A stretch of 64,000 bases of DNA from Rheinheimera pacifica (GTDB taxonomy: Bacteria; Pseudomonadota; Gammaproteobacteria; Enterobacterales; Alteromonadaceae): contig NZ_JANUEM010000005.1 in NCBI RefSeq assembly GCF_024809855.1, positions 1-64,000 on the forward strand, read 5' to 3'. How positions within the stretch are numbered: position 1 is the stretch's first letter; each line of letters begins with the position of its first letter. Below the pieces are notes generated by a model. That model did no database searches. It saw only the letters and a program-made list of their open reading frames with translations, and was not told the origin of the DNA. Positions 50,370-59,943 of the stretch are shown in pieces. A program made the translations under genes and the position numbers.

Positions 50370-51586
50370 GCCGGCAACTCCGGACGGATAAAACTGTTTA
50401 ACCGTACTAACGTTTGCTGCCAGGTGAAATGCCGTAAAATCCACTGCCGGTTGACAGAGGGCGTTGAAGTGCGCTCCAGTTGCTGTTTACAGGCGCGGAT
50501 AAAACCCTCCACGCCATCGGCAATTACTGCATCTTCGCTGGCAGGTGCATTAATGCCTTCCATTGCCATAGCACTGCACACCACTGCTTTGTTCATTGCC
50601 ATCGCTTCAAGCACTTTATTTTGTATACCGCGTGCTATCAGCATAGGCGCTACTGCAAAGAGGGCATGGCTGATATAAGGGCGTACGTCGTCTACACGCC
50701 CGGTAACAACTACACCAGCTTGCTGGCTAAGAGCACGCACCTCAGCACTGGGTTTGCCGCCAACTATCACAAAATATAACTGTGGGTATAACTGTTTCAG
50801 CCGCGGCCAGATGTTCTGACAAAACCAGCATACGGCATCGACATTAGCCCAGTAATCCATGGCGCCGGTAAAGACAATATATTGCTCAGGTAATGTCTGT
50901 TCTACGCGGTGTTCTGCAGTCTCAGGTGAGAAATAGTCAGTGTCAACGCCATTTAATATGCTGTGTACTTTGTGCTGCAACTCAGCAGGCAGCATGGCAC
51001 GAAAGGCACTGGCTTCATCGTCTGACACAAACAAACTGCTGTTAAAACGCTGACAAATCTGTTTTTCGTATTGCAGCAGTAATCGGGCTTCTCGCTGATA
51101 GAACCAGCGTTTTACACCTCGTGATTTTTCAGCATATTGGCGCCATTTATCTGAGTCAATATCAACAAAGTCTATAACCCTGCTTAATGACTGATACTCG
51201 GTTTTATCGACGTACTGCGCCATAGAAGATGAGTACACCAGCACCTTTGTAATTTTATGTGTGCTAATAGTAGCTTTTACCCAGGCTGCCATAGCCCGGC
51301 TAAAGTAATAGGGCAGGGTAATGGCCTGGTTTTTCATAAAACCGCTTAAACCACACAGCTTTGCCTGCCACTTGGTTTGGTTTACACAAAATGTGGTGGC
51401 GCACCACTGGCTGAGAGCGTTTATATACTGCCGGTCAAAAGGATCATCAATAAAACAGCCCAAATGCACGGTGTAGTGTTGGCTTAGCGCTTTCATTAAG
51501 TTAAAAGAGCGGATCTTATCGCCCTTATTTGGCGGATAGGGAATACGATGTACCAGCAACAGTAAATCCGGTTTAGTAGTTGTCAT
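50366..51586 (-). CDS. Glycosyltransferase, exosortase A-associated (TIGR03087 type)
   Basis: A 406-residue GT4 enzyme. LLLVHRIPYPPNKGDKIRSF near the N-terminus is the hallmark of this family, with SILNGVDTDYFSP and APMLIARGIQNKVLEAMAM at the donor site. It overlaps the FemAB gene upstream by four bases and xrtA downstream by four, placing it inside the tightly coupled core. Confidence 0.92.
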   Translation of the reverse strand: MTTTKPDLLLLVHRIPYPPNKGDKIRSFNLMKALSQHYTVHLGCFIDDPFDRQYINALSQWCATTFCVNQTKWQAKLCGLSGFMKNQAITLPYYFSRAMAAWVKATISTHKITKVLVYSSSMAQYVDKTEYQSLSRVIDFVDIDSDKWRQYAEKSRGVKRWFYQREARLLLQYEKQICQRFNSSLFVSDDEASAFRAMLPAELQHKVHSILNGVDTDYFSPETAEHRVEQTLPEQYIVFTGAMDYWANVDAVCWFCQNIWPRLKQLYPQLYFVIVGGKPSAEVRALSQQAGVVVTGRVDDVRPYISHALFAVAPMLIARGIQNKVLEAMAMNKAVVCSAMAMEGINAPASEDAVIADGVEGFIRACKQQLERTSTPSVNRQWILRHFTWQQTLVRLNSFIRPELPA

Positions 51587-52611
51587 CCCAGATACCTCGA
51601 CAGGGCAGGGCCAAGCCACTGGCTTACGGGTAGGGGCAGTTTTTGCCATAGCCGGATAAACAGCTGATATTTAGGATTATTAGGGCTCAGATTTGGCAAT
51701 TGTTGGGCAGTGATCAATTTATACTGGTAATGCAGCTCTGTCGCTGCCATGCCCCAATGCTTTTTATACTGATAGGCGCCAGATTCCAGTTTGCTGCGGC
51801 CAAAGTCATAACGCTGGCAGTTTTTATCCAGCCTGGCGTGGCACATCAGTTGGTAATACATATAGTCATTACTTTTTAGCGACTTAGCTTCGCTGATGCC
51901 ACCGCCATAATAAGGCAGTACTTCGCCTTTATAATAAAAGCTCAGCACCGAGGATACGGCTTGCTGCTCTTTACGCACCGTCAGAATTTCAGTCTGTGCA
52001 GGAAATACCTGCATGATTTTCTGGAAAAAAGCTTTGCTGAATACCGGAGTACCCAGATTGCGTACACTTTCTGAGTAAGTCTGATAAAAATCGTTTGGGT
52101 TTGTGTCCAGCGTGTAGTGTAAAGGCTCGTTCAGCGCATGGCGGATAACTGCGCGTTGCTTTTTCTTTACGTTCGCCAGGATCTGTTCAGCTGTTTCAGC
52201 CAGTTCGCAGGCAAAGTAAGCATGCTGGCTGCGGGTGGTAAAGTCATTGTCCTGTGCTGTTTTATAGCGCAGTTCAATATGTTTTACCTGCAGTGAATTA
52301 GCAAGTTTTACGGCTTCCTGCTCTAAAAACCGTTTAACGGCCGGTTCGCCAACAGCACCGCCATAAACACAAAATGGCGTAGACACCAGCGCATCGCCAA
52401 ACAGCATACTTTTAACGCGGGCTAACGGCAGTACACCAACAATCTGGTTATTCTCGCTAGCATACAGGTAATAACAACGATGACCGGCATCAGCTATAAT
52501 TTGTTGCCAGCCGGATAAATGAAAAAAAGTTGCTTCGTCACTGGCTGTTACAAAATTATCCCACGCCACTGCTTGCTCGTCCCTGAGCGACAATGTATTC
52601 AGTTGATACAT
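51583..52611 (-). CDS. FemAB-related XrtA/PEP-CTERM system protein
   Basis: A 342-residue GNAT-fold protein of the FemAB-like exosortase family (TIGR03019 type). FHLSGWQQIIADAGHRCYYL and VVGVLPLA-like segments are followed by KKKQRAVIRHALNEPL and a C-terminal FGRSKLESGAYQYKKHWGM. FemAB relatives transfer aminoacyl groups from tRNA, so the protein may attach an amino acid or acyl group to the glycan. It is coupled to the next glycosyltransferase. Confidence 0.9.
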   Translation of the reverse strand: MYQLNTLSLRDEQAVAWDNFVTASDEATFFHLSGWQQIIADAGHRCYYLYASENNQIVGVLPLARVKSMLFGDALVSTPFCVYGGAVGEPAVKRFLEQEAVKLANSLQVKHIELRYKTAQDNDFTTRSQHAYFACELAETAEQILANVKKKQRAVIRHALNEPLHYTLDTNPNDFYQTYSESVRNLGTPVFSKAFFQKIMQVFPAQTEILTVRKEQQAVSSVLSFYYKGEVLPYYGGGISEAKSLKSNDYMYYQLMCHARLDKNCQRYDFGRSKLESGAYQYKKHWGMAATELHYQYKLITAQQLPNLSPNNPKYQLFIRLWQKLPLPVSQWLGPALSRYLG

Positions 52612-52626
52612 CCGGTTCCCTTCTGT

Positions 52627-53475
52627 TTAAGCAAAATATGGTTGATATACTTCTTTGACGCTACGCCACTGATAGTCTTGCAGCAAGCGCACCAGTTTAG
52701 CTTCCATGCGGTTTAAGTTAGTGTAGTGCCTGAATTTTGATTTAAACGGTGCTTGCTCAAACCGTGGCTGATGCGGATCTATTTCCCACGGATGAAAATA
52801 AAACATGTAGGGTGCATCACTTTGCTTCAGGTAGCTGTCGATACACTTTTTACTAAGCCAGTATGGCAGCAGGCGAAAGTAACCACCGCCAGCGATGGGC
52901 CACTGTTTGCCTGCTTTATTTAATACCGGCATCGGGCATTCCCAAATACCTTCTGTGCGTTTATAGGGTTGTTGCGGCCAATCAGGAGTACCGTATAAGT
53001 CGTGCACTACAGGGTAAGTGCTGGAACTGTAAAGGTATCCGGCCTGTTGGAGTACATCAAATGCCCATTCATTTGTTTTTCCGATAGAAAAACTTGGCGC
53101 GCGATAACCAACCACTTCAGCGCCGGTAATGTCTTCCAGAATGGCTTTGGCACGGCTGACATCCTGCAAAAATTCAGCTGCAGTTTGCACAGAAGCTTTG
53201 GCATGAGCATAGCCATGACTTGCAACTTCGTGGCCTGCGGCATGTATCTGCCTTACCAGCTCTGGATAGCGTTCGGCTACCCAGCCCAGGATAAAAAAGG
53301 TCGCGGTAGCCTGATGTTTGTCAAACTGTTGCAGCAAAATTTCCGTATTACGGGCCACGCGTTGCGGAAAATCAGGCCACTGCGCCGGAGACACAGTGGC
53401 ATCAAAAGCTGCGACATGAAAATAGTCTTCAACATCTACAGTAAGCGCATTACTTCTTAACCGTGCATACTGCAT
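52627..53475 (-). CDS. XrtA system polysaccharide deacetylase (DUF3473)
   Basis: A 282-residue NodB-type deacetylase with the exosortase-specific C-terminus. It opens NALTVDVEDYFHVAAFDA (metal Asp), continues ILGWVAERYPELVRQ and GHEVASHGYAHA (metal His), has GYRAPSFSIG, and ends in the DUF3473 part (YFHPWEIDPHQPR). This is the TIGR03006 type. Its start is five bases after the sugar transferase stop. Confidence 0.93.
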   Translation of the reverse strand: MQYARLRSNALTVDVEDYFHVAAFDATVSPAQWPDFPQRVARNTEILLQQFDKHQATATFFILGWVAERYPELVRQIHAAGHEVASHGYAHAKASVQTAAEFLQDVSRAKAILEDITGAEVVGYRAPSFSIGKTNEWAFDVLQQAGYLYSSSTYPVVHDLYGTPDWPQQPYKRTEGIWECPMPVLNKAGKQWPIAGGGYFRLLPYWLSKKCIDSYLKQSDAPYMFYFHPWEIDPHQPRFEQAPFKSKFRHYTNLNRMEAKLVRLLQDYQWRSVKEVYQPYFA

Positions 53476-53480
53476 TGTTA

Positions 53481-54890
53481 TTAACGCCCTTTGCCAAAAA
53501 GTACAATTTCTACGGTTCTGACAAGAATCATCAAATCCAGCATCAGGCTGCGATGTTTAATGTAGTACAGGTCAAATTTGAGTTTTTCCTGTGCATCTTC
53601 AGCGGTAGAGCCATAAGGGTATTTAAGTTGAGCCCAGCCTGTCAGGCCAGGTTTAACATTATGCCGCTGATTGTAATAGGGGATGTCTTTTGCCAGTTGA
53701 TTAACAAACTCTGGCCGCTCTGGCCTGGGCCCGACAAAGCCCATATCACCGGATAATACATTCATTAGCTGCGGTAGTTCATCTATACGGTATTTGCGGA
53801 TGATGCGGCCTACACGTGTAACCCTGTCATCGTCAGCTGTTGCCCAGCGGGCACCGTTTTTCTCTGCGTCAGGCCGCATACTGCGGAATTTAACAATATA
53901 AAAAGGCTTGCCGTCATATCCCACTCGTATCTGGCGGTAAAATACCGACGCACCAGTTTTGCGGCCGTCTTCCAGATAAATAAGCAGGGTGGTAATGAGC
54001 ATAATAGGCCAGGTAACCGCCAGTAACAAAATGGCCAGCACAACATTAAGTTTGTAATCTAGGTTGGTTTTAAAGCGCTGATTTAAATCCAAACCGTTAG
54101 CATAAATTACCCAGCTCGGATAAATCAGGTTTACTGCGATCTGGCCTGTTTCACGCTCGATAAAATCAAGAATTTCGATGACGTCAATGCCACGTGTTTT
54201 GCATTTAAATAAATGCTCAACCGGCAACATATTACGCCGCTCGTCACAGGCAATAACCAACTGATCAATCTTGTGTTCAACAACATACTGATAAAGATCA
54301 TTTTTATAGTCGAACTTTGCCAGCTTATGCTCAGCGATACCGGCGTCTTTATCACCCTCAATCGGAGCAAAGCCGACAATTTCAAAATTGCGCTTATCAA
54401 CATTCCGCCGCATGCGCCTTTCAATAATGGAAGCCCGCTCACCCGCACCTAATATTAATACCCGACGTCTGCTGATGCGGGTAATGTCGTTGTAGTGAAA
54501 AAAAGCACGGAATGCCGATACGCTGATTGCAGAAAGTACAGAGGCCATAGCCAGATACAGCGTACCGATATGCAGCGCTGAAAACAGCTGGAAAATAATC
54601 AGCTCAAGCAAAATTGCGTTAAACAGCAGCGTAATAACGACACGCTTGATGATCCCTTTTTGCCCCTCGCGCAGTTTCTGGTCATAAAGACCTACTGACA
54701 AAGCACACAGCATTACTGAAGCCGCAAATAATGCAGCATTAATCAGGCGGTGTTCAAAAGATACAGGAGACAGGTAATAACTGTAGGCATAGCTGGCAAG
54801 TAAACTGGATAACACTAGCAGTGTTAATTCACCCAGCAAAAACAGCTTGTCTGCAATCGTATTTCGTCCGTAACGACTTGCTTTACTCAT
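53481..54890 (-). CDS. Initiating sugar transferase, exosortase system type
   Basis: A 469-residue polyisoprenyl-phosphate hexose-1-phosphate transferase (TIGR03013/03025 type). Four N-terminal helices are followed by a CoA-binding-like Rossmann region (VLILGAGERASIIERR) and the catalytic domain: FYRQIRVGYDGKPFYIVKFR, YRIDELPQLMNVLSGDMGFV and GPRPERPEFV. It should load the first sugar phosphate onto undecaprenyl phosphate and so start the repeat unit. AAGGA precedes the ATG. It is the first gene of the core operon, divergent from the export genes. Confidence 0.93.
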   Translation of the reverse strand: MSKASRYGRNTIADKLFLLGELTLLVLSSLLASYAYSYYLSPVSFEHRLINAALFAASVMLCALSVGLYDQKLREGQKGIIKRVVITLLFNAILLELIIFQLFSALHIGTLYLAMASVLSAISVSAFRAFFHYNDITRISRRRVLILGAGERASIIERRMRRNVDKRNFEIVGFAPIEGDKDAGIAEHKLAKFDYKNDLYQYVVEHKIDQLVIACDERRNMLPVEHLFKCKTRGIDVIEILDFIERETGQIAVNLIYPSWVIYANGLDLNQRFKTNLDYKLNVVLAILLLAVTWPIMLITTLLIYLEDGRKTGASVFYRQIRVGYDGKPFYIVKFRSMRPDAEKNGARWATADDDRVTRVGRIIRKYRIDELPQLMNVLSGDMGFVGPRPERPEFVNQLAKDIPYYNQRHNVKPGLTGWAQLKYPYGSTAEDAQEKLKFDLYYIKHRSLMLDLMILVRTVEIVLFGKGR

Positions 54891-54970
54891 AACGACATCC
54901 TTGTTGCATCCATTGCATTTAAGCTATCACCACCACCGAAAAGGTCGGTGAGGCAAAACCAAGCGCACTA

Positions 54971-54999
54971 ATTATACTATTTCTACAGCAAAACAAAAA
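54971..54999 (-). promoter_or_regulatory. Possible promoter for the core EPS operon
   Basis: A perfect minus-strand TATAAT (54971-54976) has only a weak -35 (TTTTTG, 54994-54999) 17 bases upstream. The 186-bp divergent region is AT-rich around it, and no sigma-54 GG-N10-GC pattern was found there. Confidence 0.35.
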
Positions 55000-55076
55000 T
55001 TAAATTTTCAATTTTTACATCACAAGGGTAAATTTTTAAGTTATATTATGAGGGCGTCAGTAAAAGGATGAGTAAT

Positions 55077-55712
55077 ATGATGGCTACACCAGCGAAAGGA
55101 TATTGCGGTTTAACGTTGATTTTAGGTCTGTTTTTAGCAGGTTGCAGCAGCAACTCCACGTTGCCTCCGGCAACGGTGCAAAACTCTTTGACTACCTCCG
55201 TTGATAATTATCAATATCTTATTGGTCCAAATGACACCGTTGGCATTTTTGTCTGGCGAAACCCGGAGCTATCCGGCACTTTTATCGTTAGGCCAGATGG
55301 CAAGGTATCAACATCTTTGGTTGAAGATGTTCCCGTCAGTGGTAAAACTCCAACTCAGGTTGCCCGTGATATGGAGGCAATTCTCAGTAAATATATCCGC
55401 GATCCGGTGGTAACGGTATCGGTAACCAACTTTGTTGGTCCATACAGTGAACAGGTACGGGTAATAGGTGCTGCAGCCAACCCCCAGGCGATCAGCTACC
55501 GGCAGTATATGACGGTACTTGATCTGATGATTGCAGTTGGCGGTTTAACTGAATTTGCTAACGGTAATGGTGCTAAGCTGGTAAGAACGAAAGATGGCCA
55601 GCAAGTAACATTTAATATCAGGCTGGATGACCTTATCCGTGATGGCAAAATTGCTGCCAACGTAGATATGTTGCCTGGCGACGTTGTAATTATTCCGGAA
55701 GCATGGTTTTAA
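55077..55712 (+). CDS. Polysaccharide export lipoprotein, XrtA system (Wza-like)
   Basis: A 211-residue lipoprotein with lipobox LAGC (signal LTLILGLFLAGC) followed by a polysaccharide export domain (YLIGPNDTVGIFVWRNPELS, ...VRPDGKVS) and a SLBB domain (GAAANPQAISYRQYMTVLDL). It matches the short XrtA-specific exporter (TIGR03027) rather than full Wza. It may form the outer-membrane or periplasmic part of the export channel. AAGGA lies eight bases before the ATG at 55077; an ATG at 55068 overlaps that site. Confidence 0.93.
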   Translation: MMATPAKGYCGLTLILGLFLAGCSSNSTLPPATVQNSLTTSVDNYQYLIGPNDTVGIFVWRNPELSGTFIVRPDGKVSTSLVEDVPVSGKTPTQVARDMEAILSKYIRDPVVTVSVTNFVGPYSEQVRVIGAAANPQAISYRQYMTVLDLMIAVGGLTEFANGNGAKLVRTKDGQQVTFNIRLDDLIRDGKIAANVDMLPGDVVIIPEAWF

Positions 55713-55751
55713 GCAGCGCGGATACGCTGGTTAAGGTTCAGGGAGTGACTG

Positions 55752-57347
55752 ATGAAAGAACTGCAACAAGCGATTGAGCAGGTACGTACCTATATTCAGG
55801 GTGTGTGGCTGCGCAGACGTTATATCGTAATTACTGCCTGGCTGATTTGCCCGGTAGGCTGGGTGTATGTGTACAACATGCCACCTACATTTGAAGCTAA
55901 TGCTAAGTTATATGTAGAAACCAGCACTGTACTGGAACCTTTGCTGCGCGGCCTTGCCTTGCGGACCAATTCTGAAGATGAAATTAAGCTGATGGCGCGT
56001 ACCCTGCTAAGCAGGCCAAATCTGGAGAAAATTGCCAGAGCGACCGATCTTGATATTCAGGCGAAAGACGAAAAAGCTTTTGAAGACCTTATCAATACTC
56101 TGCAAAAACAGATAAAAATATCGGCATCCGGACGGGAAAATATTTACGTTATTGCTTACAGTAACCCGCAGCCCCAAATGGCGCTTAAAGTAGTGCAAGA
56201 AACGCTGAACAACTTTGTTGAAGGGCGAATAGGTTCAAGCCGTGCAGACTCTCAGACCGCAGAACGTTTTTTGTCTGATCAGATATCAGATTACGAACGC
56301 CGCCTTATTGAGGCAGAGCTGCGGTTGTCAGACTTTAAAAAGCACCGGATGAATATGTTGCCGGGCAATCAAAGTGATTACTACAGCCAGATTAGTGATG
56401 AAAAGAAGCGCCTGGAAGAAGCTAACCTGGCCCTTAAAGAGCTGGAAACCCGGCTTGCGTCGTCTAAAAGCCAATTACTGGGTGAAGAGCCGGTATTTGG
56501 TGTTATGCCGTATTCTGGCAGTGCAAACAGGCCTGCAACCCAGTTTGATGAACGTATAAGAACTTTACAGTCACAATTAGACAATCTGTTGATCCGTTAT
56601 ACTGAATTTCATCCTGACGTGTTGGAAACTAAGCGATTGCTGCAACAGTTGGAGCAACAGCGTGACAGTGAGTTTGAAGCTCTAGCGCAAATGTCGTCAG
56701 AAAACCCGGGCCAGAGCAGTAACCTGAATCAGAATGCTGTTTATCAGGAACTACGTATCAGTGTCTCACGGCTGGAATCTGAGGTGGCGTCTACACGGGT
56801 GCGGGTGCAGGCTTATCAGGATCGGGTAACGACACTGGAAAGCAGGCTTAACCTTATCCCTGAGATTGAAGCTGAATTTACCGGTCTGAACCGTGACTAC
56901 GATATTACCAAATCCAAGTATGAAGCTTTACTGGCCCGCAGAGAGTCAATGGAGCTGTCCCGCCGTGCAGATGCCTCATCTCAGGATGTACAGTTTAACG
57001 TGATAGAACCGCCGCGTGTACCTTTAACGCCGTCAGGACCAAACCGGGGATTATTTTACTCGCTGGTGTTGTTAGTGGGGCTTGGTGCCGGAATATTTAT
57101 GGCGTTTGTTCGCAGCCTGATTTCGCCTGTATTAACCAGCGCGCTGCAATTGCAAAGCATCAGTGATTATCCGGTGTTTGGTGTGGTATCTCATACTGAC
57201 AAACACGCTATTCTAAAGCAGGTGCGGTTACATTTTCTGTACTTTGCCATGCTTAGTGGTGGCTTATTACTGTGCTATGCCGCATTGTTAAGTAATGAAA
57301 TGCTGTTTGGCCGCTCTGCCGAGCTGTTGTTGAGGGTGATCCGGTGA
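55752..57347 (+). CDS. XrtA system chain-length determinant (Wzz-like)
   Basis: A 531-residue polysaccharide co-polymerase (TIGR03007 type). An N-terminal membrane helix (YIVITAWLICPVGWVYVY) precedes a Wzz domain and a long coiled-coil periplasmic region (about 190-400, rich in Glu/Gln/Leu). A second helix (LFYSLVLLVGLGAGIFMAF) and an extra C-terminal helix follow. It controls chain length together with the tyrosine kinase, whose GTG start overlaps its stop. Confidence 0.93.
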   Translation: MKELQQAIEQVRTYIQGVWLRRRYIVITAWLICPVGWVYVYNMPPTFEANAKLYVETSTVLEPLLRGLALRTNSEDEIKLMARTLLSRPNLEKIARATDLDIQAKDEKAFEDLINTLQKQIKISASGRENIYVIAYSNPQPQMALKVVQETLNNFVEGRIGSSRADSQTAERFLSDQISDYERRLIEAELRLSDFKKHRMNMLPGNQSDYYSQISDEKKRLEEANLALKELETRLASSKSQLLGEEPVFGVMPYSGSANRPATQFDERIRTLQSQLDNLLIRYTEFHPDVLETKRLLQQLEQQRDSEFEALAQMSSENPGQSSNLNQNAVYQELRISVSRLESEVASTRVRVQAYQDRVTTLESRLNLIPEIEAEFTGLNRDYDITKSKYEALLARRESMELSRRADASSQDVQFNVIEPPRVPLTPSGPNRGLFYSLVLLVGLGAGIFMAFVRSLISPVLTSALQLQSISDYPVFGVVSHTDKHAILKQVRLHFLYFAMLSGGLLLCYAALLSNEMLFGRSAELLLRVIR

Positions 57348-58294
57348 GTATTATTGAAAAAGCCATAAGAAAACAGTCTGATGTATCCGCCAAACAAGCG
57401 GATACTACGCTGGAGCGTTCACAACAGGTAGTTGCACCGTCTACGGATCTTTCCTTACAACAGGAGGTTCCTGTATCTAAGCGGGAGCCAGCATACAGTG
57501 CAATAGCAGAAGACAATAGTGCTACAGACACTCAGGCCACAGCAGAGGATTTGCAGGGACATAAACCTTCGGTCACGCTGGACCTGAGATTACTGGAACA
57601 GAAAAACTTTGTTTCGTTGTCCAGTGAACGTCGGCTTATTAATGAAGAATATCGTGTTATCAAACGCAAACTGATCAGCAATGCATTTGGTGCACTTAGC
57701 GGTACATTAAAACATCCCAACTTGATCCTGGTTAGCAGCTCAAGGCCGGGGGAGGGGAAAACCTTTTCTGCCATCAATCTGGCGCTTAGCATCGCGTTGG
57801 AACAGGATAAAACAGTATTGCTGGTAGACAGTGACGTACTGCGCCCCAGCGTATCAAAAACGCTGAATATTCATCATGATGTAGGTTTAACCGATTACTT
57901 ACTGTCAAGTGAGATTAAAGCATCGGATATTATTCTGAGCACTAATGTTGACCGGCTGAAGATCATTACGGCCGGCCGGCCACATCACTTGTCCACCGAA
58001 TTGCTTGCCAGTGAGCGTATGCTGATGCTGGTCAATGAATTCGCATCGCGTTATTCAGATCGTATTGTTATTTTTGATGCGCCGCCGCTGCTGGGCGTTA
58101 ATGAAACGGCTGTCATGGCTTCCATGTGTGGCCAGGCAGTGGTGGTGGTGGAAGAAAATCAATCAAAACTGGCAGAAATAGAGCAGGCAGTGGCATTGCT
58201 ACCTAAAGACATTGCAATAGGTTTTTTGATCAACAAGGCTCACCGTAACCAGGGTAGAGGTTATGGTTACGGTTATTATTATGGCGCGGGCTAA
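57344..58294 (+). CDS. XrtA-associated tyrosine autokinase (BY-kinase)
   Basis: A 316-residue cytoplasmic BY-kinase (TIGR03018 type). Walker A is SSRPGEGKTFSAINLAL, Walker A' is VLLVDSDVLRPS, and Walker B is IVIFDAPPLL. The C-terminus is a Tyr/Gly tail (GRGYGYGYYYGAG), the expected autophosphorylation cluster. It starts at GTG inside the chain-length gene's stop (GTGA) and its tail overlaps the start of the outer-membrane protein gene. Confidence 0.93.
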   Translation: MSIIEKAIRKQSDVSAKQADTTLERSQQVVAPSTDLSLQQEVPVSKREPAYSAIAEDNSATDTQATAEDLQGHKPSVTLDLRLLEQKNFVSLSSERRLINEEYRVIKRKLISNAFGALSGTLKHPNLILVSSSRPGEGKTFSAINLALSIALEQDKTVLLVDSDVLRPSVSKTLNIHHDVGLTDYLLSSEIKASDIILSTNVDRLKIITAGRPHHLSTELLASERMLMLVNEFASRYSDRIVIFDAPPLLGVNETAVMASMCGQAVVVVEENQSKLAEIEQAVALLPKDIAIGFLINKAHRNQGRGYGYGYYYGAG

Positions 58295-59909
58295 CACAGT
58301 ATTGCACCATCCGGTAAGGTTAACGCCGCTGGTTACAGCGATAACTGCATTGCTGGCTCCTGCACAGGTGCTATCGGCAAAAACAGACATTAAGCCTGAA
58401 ATAGAAACACGCACTTATGGTTACTGGATCAGAGACGAACAAGCCGGTGGTGGTCTGGATAAAGGAATGGCTGCCTTACTGAAACCTTCGGTTGCTATTA
58501 ACCTTACTGGCAGGAATGCTTCTTCAGCACTGTTTTTACAAAATGAATCCGTATGGTATGACGATTCGCAACGCTCACATAAAAGCCTGGATAAATATAG
58601 CTGGCGTAATATGTTTAATGCTTATGATGAGCGTATCAGCCTGGGATTAAGTGCGGATTCTGGCTATCGGATCCGGGACTCACGCAACGGCGTGTTCTCC
58701 GATATCATTACCGGCACTGAAAACTTGTCTAAAACCAGTAACTATGGTGCTAATGTGGGTTTTCGTACGCTGCAAACAGCAGATGTGAATGCTCAGCTTG
58801 GCCTGGCTTACAATAAACTGAGTTCCAGACAGCCTGAGCTGCAGGATGATTTTGGTGATTTTGATAATGATACCTTAAGCAGTTTTCTCTTGCTTGGCAG
58901 TGCACAACGCCAATCGACTCTGTTTTGGCAGTTATCGGCAAACTACAATAAGACCGGGCGCGAAGGTAACAGAGGAGACTTTGTCAGTAAACGGGCCAGT
59001 GGTACAGCAGGTTTGCCGTTGTTGCCCAGTTTGTCGATGGTAGTGCGTGGCAGCTATGACGATAATGATAATACCTCTGGTTATGCCAATGAATTTAAGT
59101 CATATGGTGTAGGCCTTGAATACCAGTTTGGCCTGGCATCACGGATTAACGTTACGCAAAACTGGGCAACGCGCTCTGTTGGTGAGCAGCAGCAAGATAT
59201 TGACGAGAATTATCTTGCCGCTGAAGTTTTTCTGGCACCAACGCGACGTACGTCTTTGTCTTACAGCCTGGATAGGCGTTATTTTGGCCGCAGTTCAAGT
59301 TTGCAGGGACAATACAATCTCAGATTTTTGTCGGTAAGGTTGTCTGTTCGCGAAGATGTGCAAACTTTATCTTCTTTTGACCAGCTCATTGAAGACCTGG
59401 GTATTTTTGTTTGCCCGGATGGTGCGGCTCAGTTTACAGACTGTTTCCGGCCGCCGACAAATAACTACCAGTTAGGCACCGGAGAATCGTTTAGGCAGCT
59501 GTTTAACACAGAGCTTGAGCTTAGCGAAGAGTTGATTAAACGACGCACAGCAGCAATGACAGTGGGTTACAATAAAAACCGTCTGGCGTTGAGTGTTATG
59601 CTTAGCCGGAGTGAAGACGAATATGTCGAAACCGAGCGGCAAAATAACCGCAATTCTTTCTCTGTTCAGTCATCCTGGAAGTTATCTAAACATTCCAGCT
59701 TGTTATTTAACGGCTATTATTACGATATCAACTATTTGACCGATGAGCGTGAAGATAAAAATTTATCTGTAGAAATGGGGCTTAAACGCCAGTTGAATGA
59801 AAATTCTGAGATTAAGGCTATGCTAAAGCGTATCAGCCGCAATTCGTCAGTAGACAGTTTTGATCTCACTGAAAACAGGATCTGGTTAAGTTATACGATA
59901 CGCCTGTAA
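58263..59909 (+). CDS. XrtA/PEP-CTERM system outer-membrane protein (TIGR03016 type)
   Basis: A 548-residue protein with an N-terminal signal segment (LVTAITALLAPAQVLSA) and a mature part made of alternating aromatic/polar strands ending in IWLSYTIRL, as expected for an outer-membrane beta-barrel. It fits the exosortase-associated outer-membrane family and is the likely exit pore. The ATG at 58263 has AGGG upstream and overlaps the kinase gene by 32 bases; an ATG at 58281 is possible. The stop codon lies inside a 28-base palindrome. Confidence 0.88.
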   Translation: MVTVIIMARANTVLHHPVRLTPLVTAITALLAPAQVLSAKTDIKPEIETRTYGYWIRDEQAGGGLDKGMAALLKPSVAINLTGRNASSALFLQNESVWYDDSQRSHKSLDKYSWRNMFNAYDERISLGLSADSGYRIRDSRNGVFSDIITGTENLSKTSNYGANVGFRTLQTADVNAQLGLAYNKLSSRQPELQDDFGDFDNDTLSSFLLLGSAQRQSTLFWQLSANYNKTGREGNRGDFVSKRASGTAGLPLLPSLSMVVRGSYDDNDNTSGYANEFKSYGVGLEYQFGLASRINVTQNWATRSVGEQQQDIDENYLAAEVFLAPTRRTSLSYSLDRRYFGRSSSLQGQYNLRFLSVRLSVREDVQTLSSFDQLIEDLGIFVCPDGAAQFTDCFRPPTNNYQLGTGESFRQLFNTELELSEELIKRRTAAMTVGYNKNRLALSVMLSRSEDEYVETERQNNRNSFSVQSSWKLSKHSSLLFNGYYYDINYLTDEREDKNLSVEMGLKRQLNENSEIKAMLKRISRNSSVDSFDLTENRIWLSYTIRL

Positions 59910-59923
59910 TTACAGGCGTATCG
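59896..59923. repeat. 28-base perfect palindrome at a convergent gene end
   Basis: The left half CGATACGCCTGTAA and the right half TTACAGGCGTATCG are exact inverted copies with no spacer. The palindrome spans the last codons and stop of the outer-membrane protein gene. It would fold as a strong hairpin on either strand but lacks a T run. It may terminate or protect both converging transcripts. Confidence 0.7.
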
Positions 59924-59943
59924 CTGCTGTTAAGCCTGGCTTA

